A DNA stretch of 64,000 nt, taken from the NCBI GenBank assembly GCA_028673005.1, contig CM054116.1, forward strand, positions 24,467,840 to 24,531,839. Reading direction: 5' to 3'. The position numbers and the translations under genes are program-made. Positions 10,718-22,102 of this stretch are shown in pieces (the first letter of the stretch is position 1; the number at the start of each line of letters is the position of its first letter). Origin of the DNA: Tanypteryx hageni (lineage: Eukaryota; Arthropoda; Insecta; Odonata; Petaluridae). The notes below the pieces were generated by a model that saw only the letters and a program-made list of their open reading frames with translations, was not told the origin of the DNA and did no database searches.

Positions 10718-11841
10718 GATTTCATTTATCTGTCCAAATGTTCCCCAGAGCTGTGCCGCCCTATGGGTGCAAGAGGTGCATCGTACCCGGGCGGCAACAT
10801 ATGAGGGGCGGCATTTACGGACGGTCAATAATATTTCTTGATTTTGTGCTTTTCCATCTTGCAGATTTGAACGCATGTACTTTAGTGATACTTGATATTA
10901 AAAAATCATTTATCATTTTTACTTATTAATCAGATTATTTTCTTCGTACACATACAAAAAAATAACTGACTCGAGGGCGAGTCCTCTTTCGGAGGAAGGG
11001 CAAGTTTTTAGACCTAAATACGTTCGCAACCAGGACCGTGGCGATTGGTGACACAACAATGCGACCGCCTCAGGCACCCTCCCAGAGGGTGCGCCAAATT
11101 CTGAAGGGCATCAAAAATCAGGGGTGCGTAGAAGATTGAGGACGGTTTACCGATTTTTAGTTTGGTTTAATATATCATAGGTAAGCTGCTTAAATTATAT
11201 CATGTCTAATTTTAAAACTTTCTTCTATGGAATCTTTTCACATATGAAAAATAAAGGATGCGGAAAAACCGAGAAACTCAAAAATTCCTTGGTGCACATC
11301 CGCCAAGAGTTAGGAGCAAGCGATATGGACTCCCTCCCTCCATGACAAACATGGGAGCGTCATTTCGCAAAACTCGTCCTTTGAAATATACGACGCCCTG
11401 TTTCAGTTGCCGACAGATGTAAACAGATATGTAAATACTAGACATATAGCAAATTCACTGGCACTGAAAATAAAATCATTTAGATTAATTTGCTCCATTG
11501 TGCTCTGGTATAACATTTTATCACGGGTAAATGTTGGGAGTAAAACAGATGTCCTGAGAATATTTCTCTTCAAAGGCCGGCCAAGCGGTAAATTCTCGCT
11601 GAAAAAATTGTAAGGCATAATACCCGCTAGTCGTATTTGTAAGGTTATTAACATTCGAAAAGGTAATTCAGGTAATACCAGCGGAAGAATGAATAAATAT
11701 CAAATTAATCGACATTCGAAAAGTCAATTCAATTGACATGTTAAATAAGCCATGCAAGTACTAATAACCAACATTTTCAATGTGCAAAGATAGAGAAATA
11801 ACTACATAGGTACCTCTATAGCTAAAGACAATCGGTCCTAA
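10718..11841. other. Stretch with possible hAT-like ends, no gene
   Basis: GC-rich fragments near 10740-10820 (CCCAGAGCTGTGCCGCC and GGGGCGGCAT) and 11030-11100 (ACCGTGGCGATTGG) look like ends of short non-autonomous hAT elements, but I could not pair them or find target-site duplications. The rest is AT-rich and featureless. Confidence 0.35.
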
Positions 11842-12425
11842 AGGGGTCCATACATGATCAAACAATTTGCACAACAGAAACTGTTGACAGTGTATGGTAT
11901 GGTTTGACGTGTTGCACGACAGTTTGATGTCTGTGGCACAAAATCAAACGTTTGAAAATTTTTGTACCACAAGCAGTGTTGCACAACAGTTGGCAGCATG
12001 TATGGACATGTTTGTGTGACATTGTGCAACACCTTCAATTGAGGTTCAGCTTTCGTTCAGTCAGTTGTAACCATTTCCAATAATTTACAAAAGTAGAAGG
12101 GTCCATTCGTAAATAATTTTTGTAGTCTAGCGGCAAAGACATTTCCGGTTCTCTCAGGAGGTATTCATGGCTTAAGTACGATCTTTTCTTCAACCACTCA
12201 TTCATCCATATTCTCTGCTTCCTTTTCCGTTTCCTAGTTGTATTCTCCTCCGAAACACAAGCAATGATAACTTTATAACTGCTAAACACGCCGTTTCAGA
12301 GATACTTCCACGATTACAAGCTAACTGCAATTGATGTTTGCACAAACATGTTGCACAGTATGTGGGTTCACACCCTGTTGTGCAACAGCACTTTGCGCAA
12401 ATTGTTTGATCGTGTATGGGCCCCT
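11842..12425 (-). mobile_element. PIF/Harbinger internal-deletion derivative, 584 bp
   Basis: The ends are AGGGGTCCATACATGATCAA at the left and, read inward from the right, AGGGGCCCATACACGATCAA. These terminal inverted repeats are similar for about 35 bp. Both ends are flanked by TAA, the 3-bp target typical of PIF/Harbinger. The interior holds only the N-terminal part of a transposase on the minus strand. A full element would be several kilobases, so this is a deletion derivative that would need enzyme in trans. Confidence 0.8.
12035..12289 (-). pseudogene. PIF/Harbinger transposase N-terminal fragment
   Basis: The minus-strand frame contains RKRKQRIWMNEWLKKRSYLS followed by YKNYLRMDPSTFVNYWKWLQ. 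This matches the pattern of HARBI1-like transposases: a basic Trp-rich segment, then a segment of the LRM-(S/D)-x-STF type. The DDE catalytic domain is absent, and the frame ends at 12035 next to the right-hand non-coding end. Confidence 0.7.
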
Positions 12426-13710
12426 TAATGCTCAACGATTCTCTTCAGCCAGTGCCAAACCATTTTTCAATCTCCTCGACTACTGCAATAATAGAGCACT
12501 GTAACCTAGATGGTAGAAATAAAATTAACATTCAAATTTCGACACATAAATTCCCATTCTTGGCCAACAACACTATGATCGCGCCAGTATCCGTAATAAA
12601 TAGGAGGGTATGTCCAAACACGTTAGTTTCCCTCGAGTAAGTTCCTCTCACCCGGTCCACCTAGGGCCTAGGCAATCACAACTTCTAATACTGCCCAAGC
12701 GCATCGACGAATGCGCCCCATCACGTAAAAAGATTGCACGAATCAAGACCATAAAATATTATTTTTTAGCTCTTGCAGGGAATTATTCGGAAAGCAGATT
12801 AATAGATGTATTATAAAAATATATAGAAGCAACTATGTTTTAGTTTATACAAAATTCCTTTGGCAAAATTATCAGTGACCGAACGAGTATTCTCTATACT
12901 CAAATTTTACAGCTATATTTTTTGGCTAACAGCATTCAATGAGGTTGGAAAACGTTTAGATCTCGCAAATTTCAATAAGGACATTCTTGTCATGCATTAG
13001 CTTCACTGCGAGAAATTACAAAAAATAAAAGAACGCTTCTCGGGTGTAGTAAATAAACCCAGGTACATTACAAGAACGTCCAACCGAAGGAATTTGAAAT
13101 GGCCCGCATTATTGGACAGGAAAGGAAAATCGATATTTGAAAGGAAAAATGCGAAATCTAAAAAAATAAAACAAAATACACTTCAGCTGCGAAAAATGGA
13201 GACCGATCGAGAGAGTACCTCGAGGTTCCCTTTCTGGAGAAAAAGATTAACACATCTTGGCACTACGCCATTGCTGTCTGTCCCTAGATTCTGCTCTTCC
13301 CTTACCGAATCTCCCATTCAATTGATTCGTCCTAGTTCATGTTTATTCTGTATCTTAAAAGCCGTACGCCAGTGCAATCTAAATGGGATACATAATTTGC
13401 TTTTTGAGGTAAAAATATAAAGTTTAATTCATCGTAATTCGCTTGTTTCTCCATTATGTAGCGTCTAATTTACGTAAATAGGAGGCACGGTATAGCTAAG
13501 ACTGAGCAGGAGTAAGAACTTGTTTTTTTAGTCCTTTACGTTTAATCTCTAGCCAATCTCACCCTCCCGAATGCTTTGCCATTATATCCTCCGTCAAACA
13601 CCTGGATGAGAAATCCATCGTGTGATTGTTGTCCACGACCAAGGCCAAATAGTTCGCATTTCATCCCCTCTATGTCCCTCAGTCCATCCACCCCAAACAC
13701 TACTACCCCT
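12426..13710. other. Stretch with a weak hAT-like trace, no gene
   Basis: Around 12860-12900 the plus strand reads KLSVTERVFSIL, which resembles the start of a hATC domain, but no further block follows in frame. The frame at 13094-13420 has no recognisable motif. The rest is non-coding up to the target-site duplication of the next hAT. Confidence 0.35.
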
Positions 13711-14755
13711 CAGGGGCGCACCCAGGGGGGGGGGGGGGGGGGGCTGACGGGCTTTAGCCCCCCCCCCCAAAAATCGACATGTTCATGCTAGGGCTTTAGT
13801 ATTAAACAAAATGTCTGTACTATTTGTAAGTAAATCTGCTGGTTTTTCGTAAGATTTCTAACAATATTCTCGAGAAATTCTTCACGATGTCGATCATTAA
13901 CGAAATGCAGTCACCGGTAATTTTTCAGCCGTGTCATTTTTTTGCATCCATTTTTCTAACTTCATTATAGTCTTTCCCTACACCAACGGAATAGTGACAG
14001 GAAGGCACCCCGCACTGAAGAAAGTGGTCATTTCAGGCTTCTTTTGTCCTCCATATGAAGGGTAAAGCCAAGTGACCCTGGATCCCTAATAGCTTCCAGA
14101 TGGAGAGAACGCATGCGAGCGACGCAAAAAGGAAATTCGAGGAAAGGTTTTTCTAAGAACTTGAAAGCACATCTTGAGAAAGGAACGCATTTTTGAGCGT
14201 CAGTTTCACATTGTCTATCCTCAAAGCAACTGCATTAGTGAGTTTGTCTGTTTTGTGTATTCTGAGTGCAAGATAATTCGTTAGAAATCATAAAAGTTGA
14301 CAATAAGTTACCTTAATAATAAAATCTCAAGTTACCGGCTATGCTCACCATATCCTGTTGCTTCCGGATAGTTTTCTTTTTTGAGGAGTGAAATCTAAAT
14401 TTCAGAACGTTTGTTACCGTAAGTTTCGAGTGTTTCATCTTATTATCCTGAGTTTCCCGAAGTTTCAGCGGCGACGAATTTACAGCATTTGGTAAGTAAA
14501 GTTAATTATTTCACAAAATGGAATGTTTCATATTTTTATGTTACTAGTGAATAGAAGTATGTTTCGTGTTAAGAATGGCAAGCCAACCTATTTATGTATT
14601 CTCCATATAAATGAACGGTTTAAATGTAATCATAAATGTCATTGTTTTAATTGAATTTGGACTCTTGGAAATCGTATACAGTTTGCCTGCTGTACATAAG
14701 AACTCTGTTAAAACTGGTTTTTAAATAATTGCGTTTAATTTTACCCATAACAGAA

Positions 14756-17169
14756 ATGGCAGAAAAACGAAAAAATGTGCGCAATTTGTTACACTTTTTC
14801 GGAAAAAAACCGAAGACCGAGACAGGCTCTGAAGAGGTGGAAGACAAGTCTTGCGGTACTAGTAATAATGGACCAAGTGCAAAAAATAGCGAAATACATC
14901 TCAATGAAACAGAGGCAGCCTCTTCTAATTCCTTTAATATTGATCAAAATGATATTGCTCTTTTAAAAAAGAACCCATTGTCTAGCGATGACAAGTTAGA
15001 TATTCTAAGAATCCTTTGGAAACCTAAAGCAGACTATCATTTTCCTTCCTGCATCTTTAAAAATAAAAAAAGAAGTTTTCAACACTCATGGCTGGTAAAA
15101 TATCAATGGTTATGTTATTCTAAATCTGAAAATAGTGCCTATTGTAAGTACTGTACATTTTTTGCGCCAGTGAAGTCGGTAAGTCTAAGGCACAGGCTGT
15201 TGGATACTTAGTTTCAAATGGTTTTTCTGACTGGAAACACGCAATTGAAGCATTTAATGGACACGAAAAAACTGCTTATCATACCAGTTCTGTGTTGACT
15301 TTTCAAAGATTGCAGGACATTCGTGATCAGAAAGTTACATCTATTGATAAGCAAATAGATAAGGATAAGGCACAAAAAGTTCAACTAAATAGGAAAAGAT
15401 TAGAACCTATCATTAAAACAGTAATTATTTGTGGAAAACAAGGAATACCTCTTCGAGCCCATCGAGATTATGGTCAGTTTTGTGTTGAAAATGAGCCTGA
15501 AGAAAATGAGGGTAACTTTCGGGCAATATTGCGTTCCAGAATTGATGCTGGCGACAAAGAATTAAGAGAACATCTAGAAAACTGTGGTAAAAATGCAACG
15601 TTTCTCAGCTGGAACATTCAAAATCAAATTCTGGTAGCATGCAATGACATAATACTGAGGGAAATTGTTGCGAAGGTAAATGCTGCAAAATTTTTCTCAA
15701 TTCTTGCAGACGAAACCTGTGATATATCGACTACTGAGCAATTTTCATTGTGTGTGCGATACTTAGATGAGGATAAAGAAGGGAGTTTGTCAATACGAGA
15801 AGATTTTTTACAGTTTGTTCCAGTATCAGATACTTCTGGTCGTGAACTATCAAATACGTTAATTGAATCGGTTAAAAGTGTAGGAATTGATTTAAAATTC
15901 TTACGAGGTCAGGGCTATGATGGTGCTGCGTCAATGAGTGGGAAATTCAATGGAGTTCAAACACATATAAGGAAATTGTACCCCCTTGCACTATATGTCC
16001 ACTACGCATCACATAGTTTAAATTTAGCAATTGGAAATGCTGTGAAAGTGCAAAAAGTAAAGAATTGCTTGGGTATAGTAGAGCGAATTTATAAGTTTTT
16101 CAATACTCCTAAAAGAGGTGAAGTATTAACGAGAAAAATTAATGAACATTGCCCTGAATCAAATAAGAAAAAACTACGACAACTAGCTAATACAAGATGG
16201 GTTGAACGGCATGAATCCATAATGGTAATGATTGAACTCTTTGTCGCGATTTATTTTGCTCTTGATGAAATAAGTTCCTGGCAGAACCAAGAAGTTTCAT
16301 CCGGTGCCCAAATGCTATTAAACTCTATTTGTGAGTTTGGTTTTCTTATTTCAGTATATACAGTACAGGCATTTTTTTCCTATACATTAGCATTGTGCAG
16401 ATTACTGCAAAAAGTTGATAGTGACCTTCACTCAGCACTTAATCATGTGCGTGATGTTGTAGAACAAATAGAAAGTATGCGAACTAATTCAGAAAATGAA
16501 TTTAGGGCTATATTTCAAAAAGCTTCTGAAAAAGCAATATCGATTGGTATTGAAGTAAAGAGGTTAATAAGCTGCAAACGCCGTCAGAGTGAAGATGTTC
16601 CATCTGAAACTACGGAGGAATATTACCGAAGGTTTATATTCATTCCCTTCGCAGATCACATGCTAAGCCAGCTGAATGAAAGGTTTTCTAAACATCAGGG
16701 CGTACTACTTGAATTTAGCAGTATTCTACCTAAAGGAGAACTTCAAAAACAATCTGAAATCGAGAATTTTTTGAGGCTAGTTGAATTCTACAATACCGAT
16801 ATTCTCTCAACAAATGAGTTTGTCTTAAAGGCAGAATTTATAATGTGGTACAAACGTTTTGATAAGTTGGTATCTACAATAGCCCCACCGAAGAATGCTA
16901 TAGATGCATTGAATCAGTGTGATAGATTAATTTATCCAAATATTTTCATATTGCTAAAAATATTTGCCACACTTCCTATTACTACGTGCACCAGTGAAAG
17001 ATCATTTTCGACTTTACGAAGGTTGAAGACATATTTGAGGAACGCCATGTCTCAAGACCGTTTAAATGGCTTAGCGCTTTTAAATATACATCGACACATT
17101 AAAATTAACCCTCAAGATGTTTTAAACGAATTACAGAAATCAAAGAGAAAAATTGACATTTTAATCTAG
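14756..17169 (+). pseudogene. hAT transposase (ZMYM1/TTF-type), one frameshift
   Basis: The ATG at 14756 follows an acceptor (CATAACAG, ending 14753). A good donor (GTAAGT at 14492) suggests a 262-bp 5' untranslated intron. The N-terminus (MAEKRKNVRNLLHFFGKK) leads to a TTF-type zinc finger with YCKYC. A 1-bp deletion near 15177 breaks the frame, and it resumes with GKSKAQAVGYLVSNGFSDWK. After this come the first catalytic Asp (LADETCD), the second (GYDGAASMSG), the conserved RW (NTRWVERHE) and the hATC block (CTSERSFSTLRRLK). The stop is TAG at 17167-17169. The total is close to 800 codons, the normal size for the family. Apart from the single frameshift all motifs are kept. Confidence 0.88.
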
Positions 17170-17188
17170 AATGAAATATGCATTGAAT

Positions 17189-17645
17189 GATGTAATTAAT
17201 AATTAAAAATAGTTTGTATTTTTTGTCGAATTTATACCAAGCTTTTCATTATTGCTAACCATGTCAAAATTTTCATTTTTTTCTTTTTTCCTTAAATTTG
17301 TGGATTCTTAAAACTGGATATCTCAATCGCATTTCTTGAAAGATGTAATTAATAACTGAAAATAGTTTGTATTTTTTGTCAAATTTGTACCAAGCTTTTT
17401 ATTATTGTTAACCATGTCAAAATTTTCATTTTTTTTCTTTTGTCATTAAATTTTTGGGTCCTTAAAACTGCAAATCTCAATCGCATTTCTTGAATGATGT
17501 AATTAATAACTGAAAATAGTTTGTATTTTTTGTCAAATTTGTACCAAGCTTTTAATTATTGTTAACTATGTCAAAATTTTCCTTTTTTTCTTTTGTCATT
17601 AAATTTGTGGGTCCTTAAAACTCCAAATCTCAATCGCATTTCTTT
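17189..17645 (+). repeat. Three tandem copies of a ~153-bp unit in the hAT 3' region
   Basis: The sequence GATGTAATTAATAA starts copies at 17189, 17342 and 17496, giving periods of 153 and 154 bp. Each copy runs through AGTTTGTATTTTTTGTC and ACCAAGCTTTT to CTCAATCGCATTTCTT. Copies 2 and 3 are closest. The array is non-coding and lies between the transposase stop and the terminal repeat; it may be subterminal binding sequence that expanded. Confidence 0.9.
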
Positions 17646-17989
17646 TCTTTAGTGAATACCCCCTATTCTCTATCCGAGAATCACTACGTTTTTATCCCAA
17701 ATTAAAACGTAAAGTATTAGATATGTTCGGTGGGATATATTTTCTTATGGCTGAGCCCCCCCAAGAGAAAATCCTGGGTGCGCCCCTGCTACCCCTATTT
17801 CCCTTTGCTTTCTTTTTGCCCTCCCTCTCTCAAGCACTATCCTGTTCATTCCATCCATATATACGATAGCGTGGGGCCCAAGTTTGAGCCATGCCGATGG
17901 CTGCATGCACTGGCGCATCATGAGGAAGCATAGGAGGATGGCGTCTTTCTATAACCAGCAAGCTAGGAGGATTGCATCGATTAGTGGGA

Positions 17990-18762
17990 TCATGTCATAA
18001 TCCTCGTCACGCGGGAATTTATTAGTTAGTGATAATCAGATTTTATATCTCCTTATTGCTTTCATAAAAGCGCGCGCACACAAGTCGCTGATATACGATC
18101 CGAAACTGGACGACAGAATGAATGGACTAGCTCTTTTGTATGTTCATAAAAAATTACCTCTAGATATTTCCGATGTACTTAATATTCTACAGAAAAAAAG
18201 TAGAAAGTTAAACATTATTTTGTAAAGTTTTTAAGTATATTTTTTGTGAATATTTTAAAATTCTATTTTGTAATTTTTGCTTGTATTTTGTAATTTTGTT
18301 CTTTTCTGTAATTCTGTTCTGTATTTTTTTGTGTAGCTTTAATGTATATGTGGACTTTTATTATTCATTCCTTTGTTTTTTTGTTACCCATTTCAGGATG
18401 AGTTTTATATTGCTTTTTTCTAGTTTGTAATTTTTTGTAATCTATTTTATGCATAAGCTTAATGTATAAACATACATCTATTATTCATTCCTTTGTCAAT
18501 TTTATTGGCTATTTCGTACCCTTGTTTATTCAATGTGTTTATTGCCAAATCTTTGAAAATTATATACTATCTATTATCATTGTGCTCTGATAAACATGTA
18601 AGAATTATTATTCACACGCTTTCCTGATATTCAAATAAAGAAAACTCAGTCAAACATTATTTATGTCGTATAAGTCTTCCTAGGTCTATCTTCAGAAAAA
18701 ATAATTGCTCAAAAACCTAGTCCTCATGCCCCCACTTACGATGATACCTGGATACGCCCCTG
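17990..18762 (+). mobile_element. 3' end of a related hAT element
   Basis: From about 18105 the frame DDRMNGLALLYVHKKLPLDI is the last part of a hATC domain and ends with TAA at 18223-18225. About 540 bp of AT-rich sequence follow, ending CCTGGATACGCCCCTG at 18762. Read inward that is CAGGGGCGTATCCAGG, close to the terminus of the complete element next door. The 5' part is missing, so this is a truncated copy of a sister family. Confidence 0.75.
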
Positions 18763-19030
18763 CTACTTACTACATGCTTGTATTCTTAATTTGTTCCTTC
18801 GGTCAGTCGGAAATAATCTGGTAAACCACTTATAAAAATGTGTTAATCATTTTATGAGCCAACGGCCATAATTTAAAAGCAATTCGTGCGGACAATCAGA
18901 AAAGCATTGGCTAACATTAGCTTCACATAAAATTGAAAAATACGACCACGCCTTGTATAATATTGAAGGAACTTTTCTTTTGCCATCGTGAACTAGCCCC
19001 AGTGTCCGACAACCCCGAGGGAGTTGCCCA

Positions 19031-20156
19031 TAACGGGTGTTGAAATTGTGGAGATCCCGGTCATTTCTTTCACCGGTGTGGAAAACCGAAGGCGAAGTTT
19101 TGCCACCGGTGTGGAAAAATGGAGAATGTTGCACAGGGTTGTAGTTGCTCGGGAAACGCCGTGGAGTCGTTCAAACATTCTATTATTGGCCAGGTATGAG
19201 AAAGGATGTTAGAAGTTTCGTGCGCCGTTGTCGTGTCTGTCAACGATTCAAAACGGAACAATCCCGGCCCGCGGGTTTAATGGAACCACCCAAAATGACG
19301 ACTCCATGGACAGTTGTGGCGTCGGATATAATAGGCCCCCTTCCGCAGTCCTTAAGTGGCAACCGCTATGTATTGGTATTTCTGGATGTGTGTACTCGGT
19401 GGCCCATAGCAATCCCTCTACGAGCAGTTAAGGCGAAACACGTAGCCCAGTGTTTCCGCACGCACGTAATAAACCAGTGGGGCTGTCCGGAGGTAATGCT
19501 ATCGGACAATGGGCCACAGTATGTGAGTAGGCTTTTAGGAAGCGTTTGCAAATTGTATGGGGTTAAGTTAGGTCACACGGCTCCATACTTTCCGCAAGCA
19601 AACCCCTGTGAGAGAACGAACCGTACGTTAAAAACCATGCTTTCCATTTATTGTGAGAACGCGCAGCGAACGTGGGATGAAAATCTGTCGGATTTGATGT
19701 TCGCTTTGCATACGGCAGAGTCGGAAACCACTGGGTCCACTCCGGCCGCACTTAATCTCGGAAGGGAGCTTAGAAAACCCGCGGATTTGTATAGGGCAAC
19801 GAATTTGGGAAATAATTTAGAGTTTGAGCCTAAGAATTGTGACCAGATTGCAAGTTGCTCTTGCGAAAATGTACGAAAGAGCGAAGGAGGCCCAAACGCG
19901 AGCCTCGGCACGTCAGGCCCGATACTATAACCTGCGCCGCCGAGAGCTTACTCTTCCAGAAAATACATTAGTATGGCGCAGAAATCACCCGCAGTCAAGC
20001 GCGGGGGAATTTCCCGCTGCTAAGTTGGAGCCTAAGTACGTGGGCCCTTTTATTGTGGAGAAGAAGATTGGAAGGTCGCTTTACCGCTTGCGCATGGCGA
20101 CACGGGGCAAAGTCTGTGGAGAGTGGCACGTAAGGGACCTGAAGGTGGTGAGATAA
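19031..20156 (+). pseudogene. Ty3/gypsy remnant: gag zinc knuckle fused to integrase
   Basis: From 19031 one frame encodes a CCHC knuckle (NCGDPGHFFHRC, whose first Cys is followed by TGA in place of a codon) and a second knuckle with Asn for His. Within 60 bp the adjacent frame begins integrase (TFYYWPGMRKDVRSFV), with Cys residues of the HHCC finger (CRVCQRF), the catalytic Asp (VASDIIGP), the second Asp (LSDNGPQY) and Glu (PCERTNRTLK). Protease, reverse transcriptase and RNase H are missing. A frameshift near 19835 moves the C-terminal part to another frame, which ends with a GPF-like module (YVGPFIVEKK) and stop at 20156. The copy is dead. Confidence 0.8.
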
Positions 20157-20229
20157 AGATTAACTCGCGGTTGAGGGTTTTGGCTTGTCGTGAGTTGTTC
20201 GTCCCCTCAGGTGACTAGAGAGGGAGTTT

Positions 20230-20606
20230 TGTGACGTTTTCAGTGCTGCGCGGAGGAAGAAGCCCGCGGTTCTTCTTTATTTTGTTTACAGGCTTTCCTC
20301 GGGTCTCCCCTACGAGGCGCTAGGGGAGCCGGGGGGAAGGTATAAAAAGGCAGGGACGGAAGGAAGCTACGGAGAGGTTGCCGTGAGTTGGGTCGTGACC
20401 TGCCCTAGGTTAGGAGTGGTTAATTTGGTTATTGAAGTTTGCGTTCCTTCGTTTTCTTTTTTTTCCGAGTGCGGGCGGAGCTTCAGGACTTATTACCCGC
20501 ACTGGCGCCCAAAGGTTCTTTTTCTTCTTATTTTTGGAGAGTGTCGGTTTCTCCCGGAACCCACGCACGAGCTAGCCGGCTGGCAGAGTGCGGGAGGACC
20601 GTCACA
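20230..20606 (+). repeat. 3' LTR of the gypsy remnant
   Basis: The LTR begins TGTGACG and ends CGTCACA, giving a perfect 7-bp inverted terminus over 377 bp. A purine-rich tract (AGAGAGGGAG) lies just upstream, as expected for the plus-strand primer. The stop of the integrase frame is about 70 bp before it. No 5' LTR is in the window, so the insertion is incomplete or rearranged. Confidence 0.75.
20340..20348 (+). promoter_or_regulatory. TATA box inside the gypsy LTR
   Basis: GTATAAAAAGG lies about 110 bp into the LTR, a usual place for the U3 promoter. It is embedded in otherwise GC-rich sequence, which makes it stand out. This is a strong match to a Pol II TATA element. Confidence 0.6.
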
Positions 20607-21454
20607 AGTGAACTCGGAAATATAGATTGGATGAGGAAGCTACTATTTGTTAATTATTACCGCCATATAATTTAAATTTATCTGCCTAATATTTTTACCA
20701 ATTTCAGGTTTCAATTTAAATTCTTCATATCCAAACAGAGGCAGCAATTGAAAGGTTTGATAAGTATTCCTTAAAGGGCTTCAATATAATACCGCCATTA
20801 CTCCGCTGACTTATACCTATGCTTAATGAAAAACCTCTATTCACAGGTGATATATTCCGGCACTGTGGGTATTTCGCCTACAGACCACATATATGCTCTT
20901 CCGCAAAGTGATATTTCTTCGCCACTGCGTCCAATTTGACGCGACATTTTTACATCACTTTGCTATTACTGAACAATTTCATGTATGTGATAAATAAAGC
21001 GATCGCTTTATTTCTCCTTCGGCAATATATTTACCTCATTTTCTGACTTATGGTTCCTTTAATTTAGATTGTAAGGAAAAAGGTGCACCTTTTCAATGCG
21101 AATCCCTCTTACACGACCTGCCAAGGCCTTGGCCTACCCTGCGTTAACAAATAAATAAGCAAACTCGCTGACTGTTGCCTAAGAAAAGACAAAACCATAA
21201 TACATTTTTCGACGCTTACTTGCATAAAAGTGTAATCATTATATTTTGATTTGCTTGTTTTTTGTGCACTTCGGTATTTCTATGTGCCTCCGACATGTTC
21301 TTCATTAATTTTAAAACCATGTTTTACCTGTCTGTGAAATCAATTTGAGGTATACACGATCGATTGATTTCTTCAAAATTATGGGTCATATAATCATGGA
21401 TTTAAATTATGCACTGCCTTTTTTATGTCTAACAGCAGAAAACTTTTTCCCTAG
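20607..21454. other. Non-coding stretch
   Basis: AT-rich sequence without recognised gene or terminal repeat. If the exon candidates downstream are real, this would be intron or upstream sequence of a host gene. Confidence 0.4.
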
Positions 21455-22102
21455 TGCATCATTGAAGGATGAAGATGCCGAACTGAGCCACTATTTGTAA
21501 GTACTTACTGAAATCTGCGCAATATTTCATATTGGGAAAGTTTCTCTTTACTTAAACTCGTATGTTATTTTCAGAATGCCAATCATCGAGAGAATATACA
21601 AGGCAGTGCATTGCAAATTTGCAGAGAAGCCCAGGATCTCTTCTCTTTTACAGGCAAGTGAAATTCAAAATTATTCATCAAATTTCTGAAAGTGCGATAT
21701 TGATGTTCAGATTGAGCACCAAGGTGTCAATTTCTCTCATATTTTGTTTAAATGGTTTTGGTAGAAATAAAATGATGTAGTAACATGAAATACAAAAGTA
21801 AATCTCAAGCAAAGATAGTTTGCTTAGTACTAGAATACTAACTATGTATATTGAACTTTACAAACAGAATTGCCCATCCATAATTATATTCAATTGGTAA
21901 ACATCTACTTTTATATTATTTTGTCTCGGGTTGTGGAGATAAACATCAGAAAGTATTTAATGGTCTTTTTGGATCCAATGTCTTTATTGTTTTTTTGAGT
22001 TTTAAAATGTGGCTAATTAGATGTTAAATCTTTAACAGATAAGCAACATCACCAGCAATATATACCCAGCTACTCTAATGAGGGGCCCCAAAGCATGAAG
22101 TG
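21455..22102 (+). CDS. Three possible exons of an unrecognised host gene
   Basis: Three small open segments are flanked by splice-like signals and agree in phase. Exon 1 (21455-21496) follows TTTTTCCCTAG and precedes GTAAGT. Exon 2 (21575-21653) follows TATTTTCAG and precedes CAG|GCAAGTG, the consensus for a rare GC donor. Exon 3 (22044-22102) precedes GTAAGT. The joined frame stays open and reads SLKDEDAELSHYL, then MPIIERIYKAVHCKFAEK, then QHHQQYIPSYSNEG. I do not recognise the protein. The acceptor of exon 3 is weak, and no first or last exon was found, so this is only a candidate. Confidence 0.35.

Larger units (their letters stand above)
13711..17788 (+). mobile_element. Complete hAT element, 4078 bp, with 8-bp target-site duplication
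   Basis: The ends are CAGGGGCGCACCCAGG at 13711 and its inverse CCTGGGTGCGCCCCTG ending at 17788. The 8 bp CTACCCCT occurs directly outside both ends (13703-13710 and 17789-17796), exactly as expected for hAT. A run of about 18 G follows the left end and a C-run appears soon after. The interior holds one transposase gene with a probable 5' untranslated intron, and a 153-bp tandem repeat before the 3' end. The exact duplication points to a fairly young insertion. Confidence 0.93.

Noticed and set aside
15178..15199. Intron at GTAAGT (15179) to explain the break in the hAT transposase
   Set aside because: The only acceptor that would restore the frame nearby gives an intron of about 20 bp, far too short; a 1-bp deletion explains the break.
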